A DNA stretch of 6,754 nt from Bacteroidota bacterium (GTDB lineage: Bacteria > Bacteroidota > Ignavibacteria > Tepidaquicellales > Tepidaquicellaceae), in assembly GCA_003519545.1 (NCBI GenBank), contig DOWN01000254.1, positions 15,741 to 22,494 on the forward strand, read 5' to 3'. Shown in pieces: positions 5,376 through 6,754 of the stretch (positions within the stretch are counted from its first letter, which is position 1; the number at the start of each line of letters is the position of its first letter). Both the position numbers and the translations under genes were made by a program. Below the pieces are notes generated by a model that saw only the letters and a list, made by a program, of their open reading frames with translations, was not told the DNA's origin and made no database searches.

Positions 5376-6605
5376 ATGAAAATTATAATATTAATTATTT
5401 TAATATCCCCGATATTTAACAGTTTGAAAGCTCAGGATAAACTGTTAATTGAAAGAATGCCATACGAAACTCCTTTTTTATTCTATGATGTAAAATTTTT
5501 AAATGAAAATACCGGATTCATTTGTGGAGAAGGTGGTGCAATTTTAAAAACTACAAATGCCGGGAATAACTGGAGTTTGCTTTTTTCAGGGTTAGGAGAA
5601 ATGTTCAGAAGTATTTATGTTAACCCTGAGAATAACAATATTTATATTTGTGGTTCATCAGGGAGTGTGGTAAAAACTACAAACTTAGGAAATAACTGGA
5701 CAATCCTGAACAGTTCATTAAATGAAAGTTTTAATTCAATATCAGGATACGGAGATAATTTTTTAATAATTTGTTCTGAAAGCGGATACATTTATAAAAG
5801 TGAAAATGGCGGTAAAAATTTTGATGCAGTATTAATAAATAATACAAATCTGTTTACAGCAATTAAATGTTTACCAAATGAAAATATTTTTGTTGTCGGG
5901 CATACAGGGAAAATGTATAAATCTGAGAACTTTGGTTCTAACTGGTCAATTATGAACAGTAATACTGATAAGAACATACATGGATTATATTTTTTAAATT
6001 CACTTACAGGATATTTTGTCGGGTTGCCGGGTAATATTTTTAAAACTGAAGATGGAGGAAATTCCTGGCAATTTCAGAATAGTAATGTTGGCAACTCATT
6101 GAGGAGTGTACATTTTTATAATCAGAACCGTGGATTTGTGGTAGGATATACTACCAATATATTATGGACGTATGACGGGGGGAATATTTGGAAAAGGCAA
6201 AACGTAGAGCCGGCTGAGAATGTTTCATTAAATTCCGTTTTTATGAAAAATGACAGTGTGGCTTTTGCTGTCGGTTATAACGGTTTAATATTAAAAATGA
6301 CAATAAAAAAAAATGTTGATACTGTTGTAACTCCGACGATTTATAATTTTGGATTATCTCAGAATTATCCTAATCCATTTAATTCCGGTACTATTATAAA
6401 ATATGAAATTTCAAAAACAGAAAGATATAGATTACAAATTTATGATGTGTCAGGAAGTCTTGTATTTAGTGAAGAATTAGGAATTTTAACTCCGGGTAAT
6501 TACAGTTTTAATTTTATCCCGGAGAATTTAAGTTCGGGTGTTTATTATTACAGATTAATTGGTGGATCAGCGAAAACAACAAAAAAATTAGTTTACATAA
6601 AATAA
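5376..6605 (+). CDS. Secreted YCF48/Asp-box beta-propeller protein with T9SS sorting domain
   Basis: This 409-residue protein has a signal peptide (1-20, ending LKAQ). Residues about 37-309 form seven propeller-type repeats. Six carry an Asp-box-like motif of the form (T/S)-x-(N/D)-x-G-x-x-(W/F) at 59-66, 101-108, 142-149, 183-190, 224-231 and 265-272, spaced 42, 41, 41, 41 and 41 residues. The seventh repeat (about 285-309) keeps the preceding VGYNGLILK strand but lacks the box. This matches the YCF48/BNR family; YCF48 and HCF136 assist photosystem II assembly, but here the family name shows fold only, since the protein is secreted. The T9SS type A domain is about 321-409 and has a variant NPFNSGT where the two neighbours have NPFNPxT; it ends KKLVYIK. 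Function is unknown; surface binding or adhesion are possibilities. The ATG directly precedes the signal peptide and has no Shine-Dalgarno sequence. A run of nine A (6305-6313) lies between propeller and sorting domain. recG follows without a gap. Confidence 0.93.
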   Translation: MKIIILIILISPIFNSLKAQDKLLIERMPYETPFLFYDVKFLNENTGFICGEGGAILKTTNAGNNWSLLFSGLGEMFRSIYVNPENNNIYICGSSGSVVKTTNLGNNWTILNSSLNESFNSISGYGDNFLIICSESGYIYKSENGGKNFDAVLINNTNLFTAIKCLPNENIFVVGHTGKMYKSENFGSNWSIMNSNTDKNIHGLYFLNSLTGYFVGLPGNIFKTEDGGNSWQFQNSNVGNSLRSVHFYNQNRGFVVGYTTNILWTYDGGNIWKRQNVEPAENVSLNSVFMKNDSVAFAVGYNGLILKMTIKKNVDTVVTPTIYNFGLSQNYPNPFNSGTIIKYEISKTERYRLQIYDVSGSLVFSEELGILTPGNYSFNFIPENLSSGVYYYRLIGGSAKTTKKLVYIK

Positions 6606-6754
6606 TTGGAATTAAAATTTATAAAAGGAATAGGTGAAAAACGGGCAGAAGCGTTTAAAAAAATTGGCGTAAACCGACTTGAAGATTTTGCTGAATTCAT
6701 TCCGAGAGATTATATAAAAAGAATTTCAATTTATGAGTTAAATCACCATACTGA
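6606..6754 (+). CDS. recG: ATP-dependent DNA helicase RecG, N-terminal fragment
   Basis: RecG is the helicase that remodels stalled replication forks and branch-migrates Holliday junctions. Only the first 49 codons are present; the gene runs off the right end. The visible part contains the helix-hairpin-helix-like start FIKGIGEKRAEAFKKIGV and then EFIPRDYIKR, which match the conserved N-terminus of RecG (L-x-x-[IV]-K-G-[IV]-G-x-K-[RK]-A; [FY]-[FI]-P-R-x-Y). The helicase motifs lie outside the window. The start is taken as TTG at 6606 because the previous in-frame codon is the TAA of the propeller gene and the readable frame has no ATG or GTG. With M for the start codon the protein begins MELKFIKGIG, which fits the family. 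No Shine-Dalgarno sequence is visible. The zero-base junction suggests co-transcription and perhaps translational coupling with the upstream gene. Confidence 0.88.
   Translation, partial: MELKFIKGIGEKRAEAFKKIGVNRLEDFAEFIPRDYIKRISIYELNHHT

Noticed and set aside
5792..5977. Minus-strand frame inside the propeller gene
   Set aside because: It is antisense to blades 3 and 4, whose Asp-box spacing supports the plus-strand frame.
472..6605. Defence, secondary-metabolite or other new multi-gene system
   Set aside because: All complete genes fall in known secreted families (M14, M12B, YCF48-like propeller) with T9SS tails; nothing suggests toxin, nuclease, transposase or biosynthetic enzymes.

Overview
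The window is AT-rich bacterial DNA that most likely comes from the Bacteroidota/Ignavibacteriota side of the FCB group. Three lines of evidence point there. All three complete genes end in a type IX secretion (T9SS) type A sorting domain with the motif NYPNPFN and a terminal (M/L)-x-(L/Y)-I-K. None of the starts has a recognisable Shine-Dalgarno sequence. The full NYPNPFNPxTxI form in two of them is especially common in Ignavibacteriota and related lineages. The phylum is an inference; no rRNA or other marker beyond a recG fragment is present.

Positions 1-471 hold no credible gene. They are a mosaic of short intergenic repeats: three copies of a unit built from phased ACGAATT words, one interrupted by a 20-nt palindromic insert whose relative lies near 377-399; an ATTGCGGG/CCCGCAAT hairpin with partial copies around it; a 10-bp hairpin; and a C-rich/G-rich hairpin block. 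The block looks different from the AT-rich coding DNA next to it.

Positions 472-5085 carry two genes on the minus strand, 12 nt apart and probably co-transcribed. First is an M14 zinc carboxypeptidase with all catalytic residues present and an Asp at the specificity position, suggesting a preference for C-terminal Lys/Arg. Second is an M12B (reprolysin/adamalysin-like) zinc endopeptidase with an intact HExxHxxGxxH site and Met-turn. Both have signal peptides, pro-regions, beta-sandwich accessory domains and T9SS tails. Together they look like an extracellular protein-degrading pair in which the endopeptidase makes new ends and the exopeptidase trims them.

Positions 5086-5375 are a divergent intergenic region of 290 nt with possible promoters, inverted repeats and some weak peptide-like frames. 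On the plus strand, 5376-6605 encodes a secreted beta-propeller of the YCF48/Asp-box type (seven blades, about 41 residues each) with its own T9SS tail. Directly after its stop codon, with no gap, begins the 5' end of recG (DNA branch-migration helicase), starting with TTG and cut by the window end.

I did not find a convincing undescribed multi-gene system. The most unusual parts are the nested repeat island, a nine-A tract placed exactly between the propeller and its sorting domain, and the zero-gap junction to recG.
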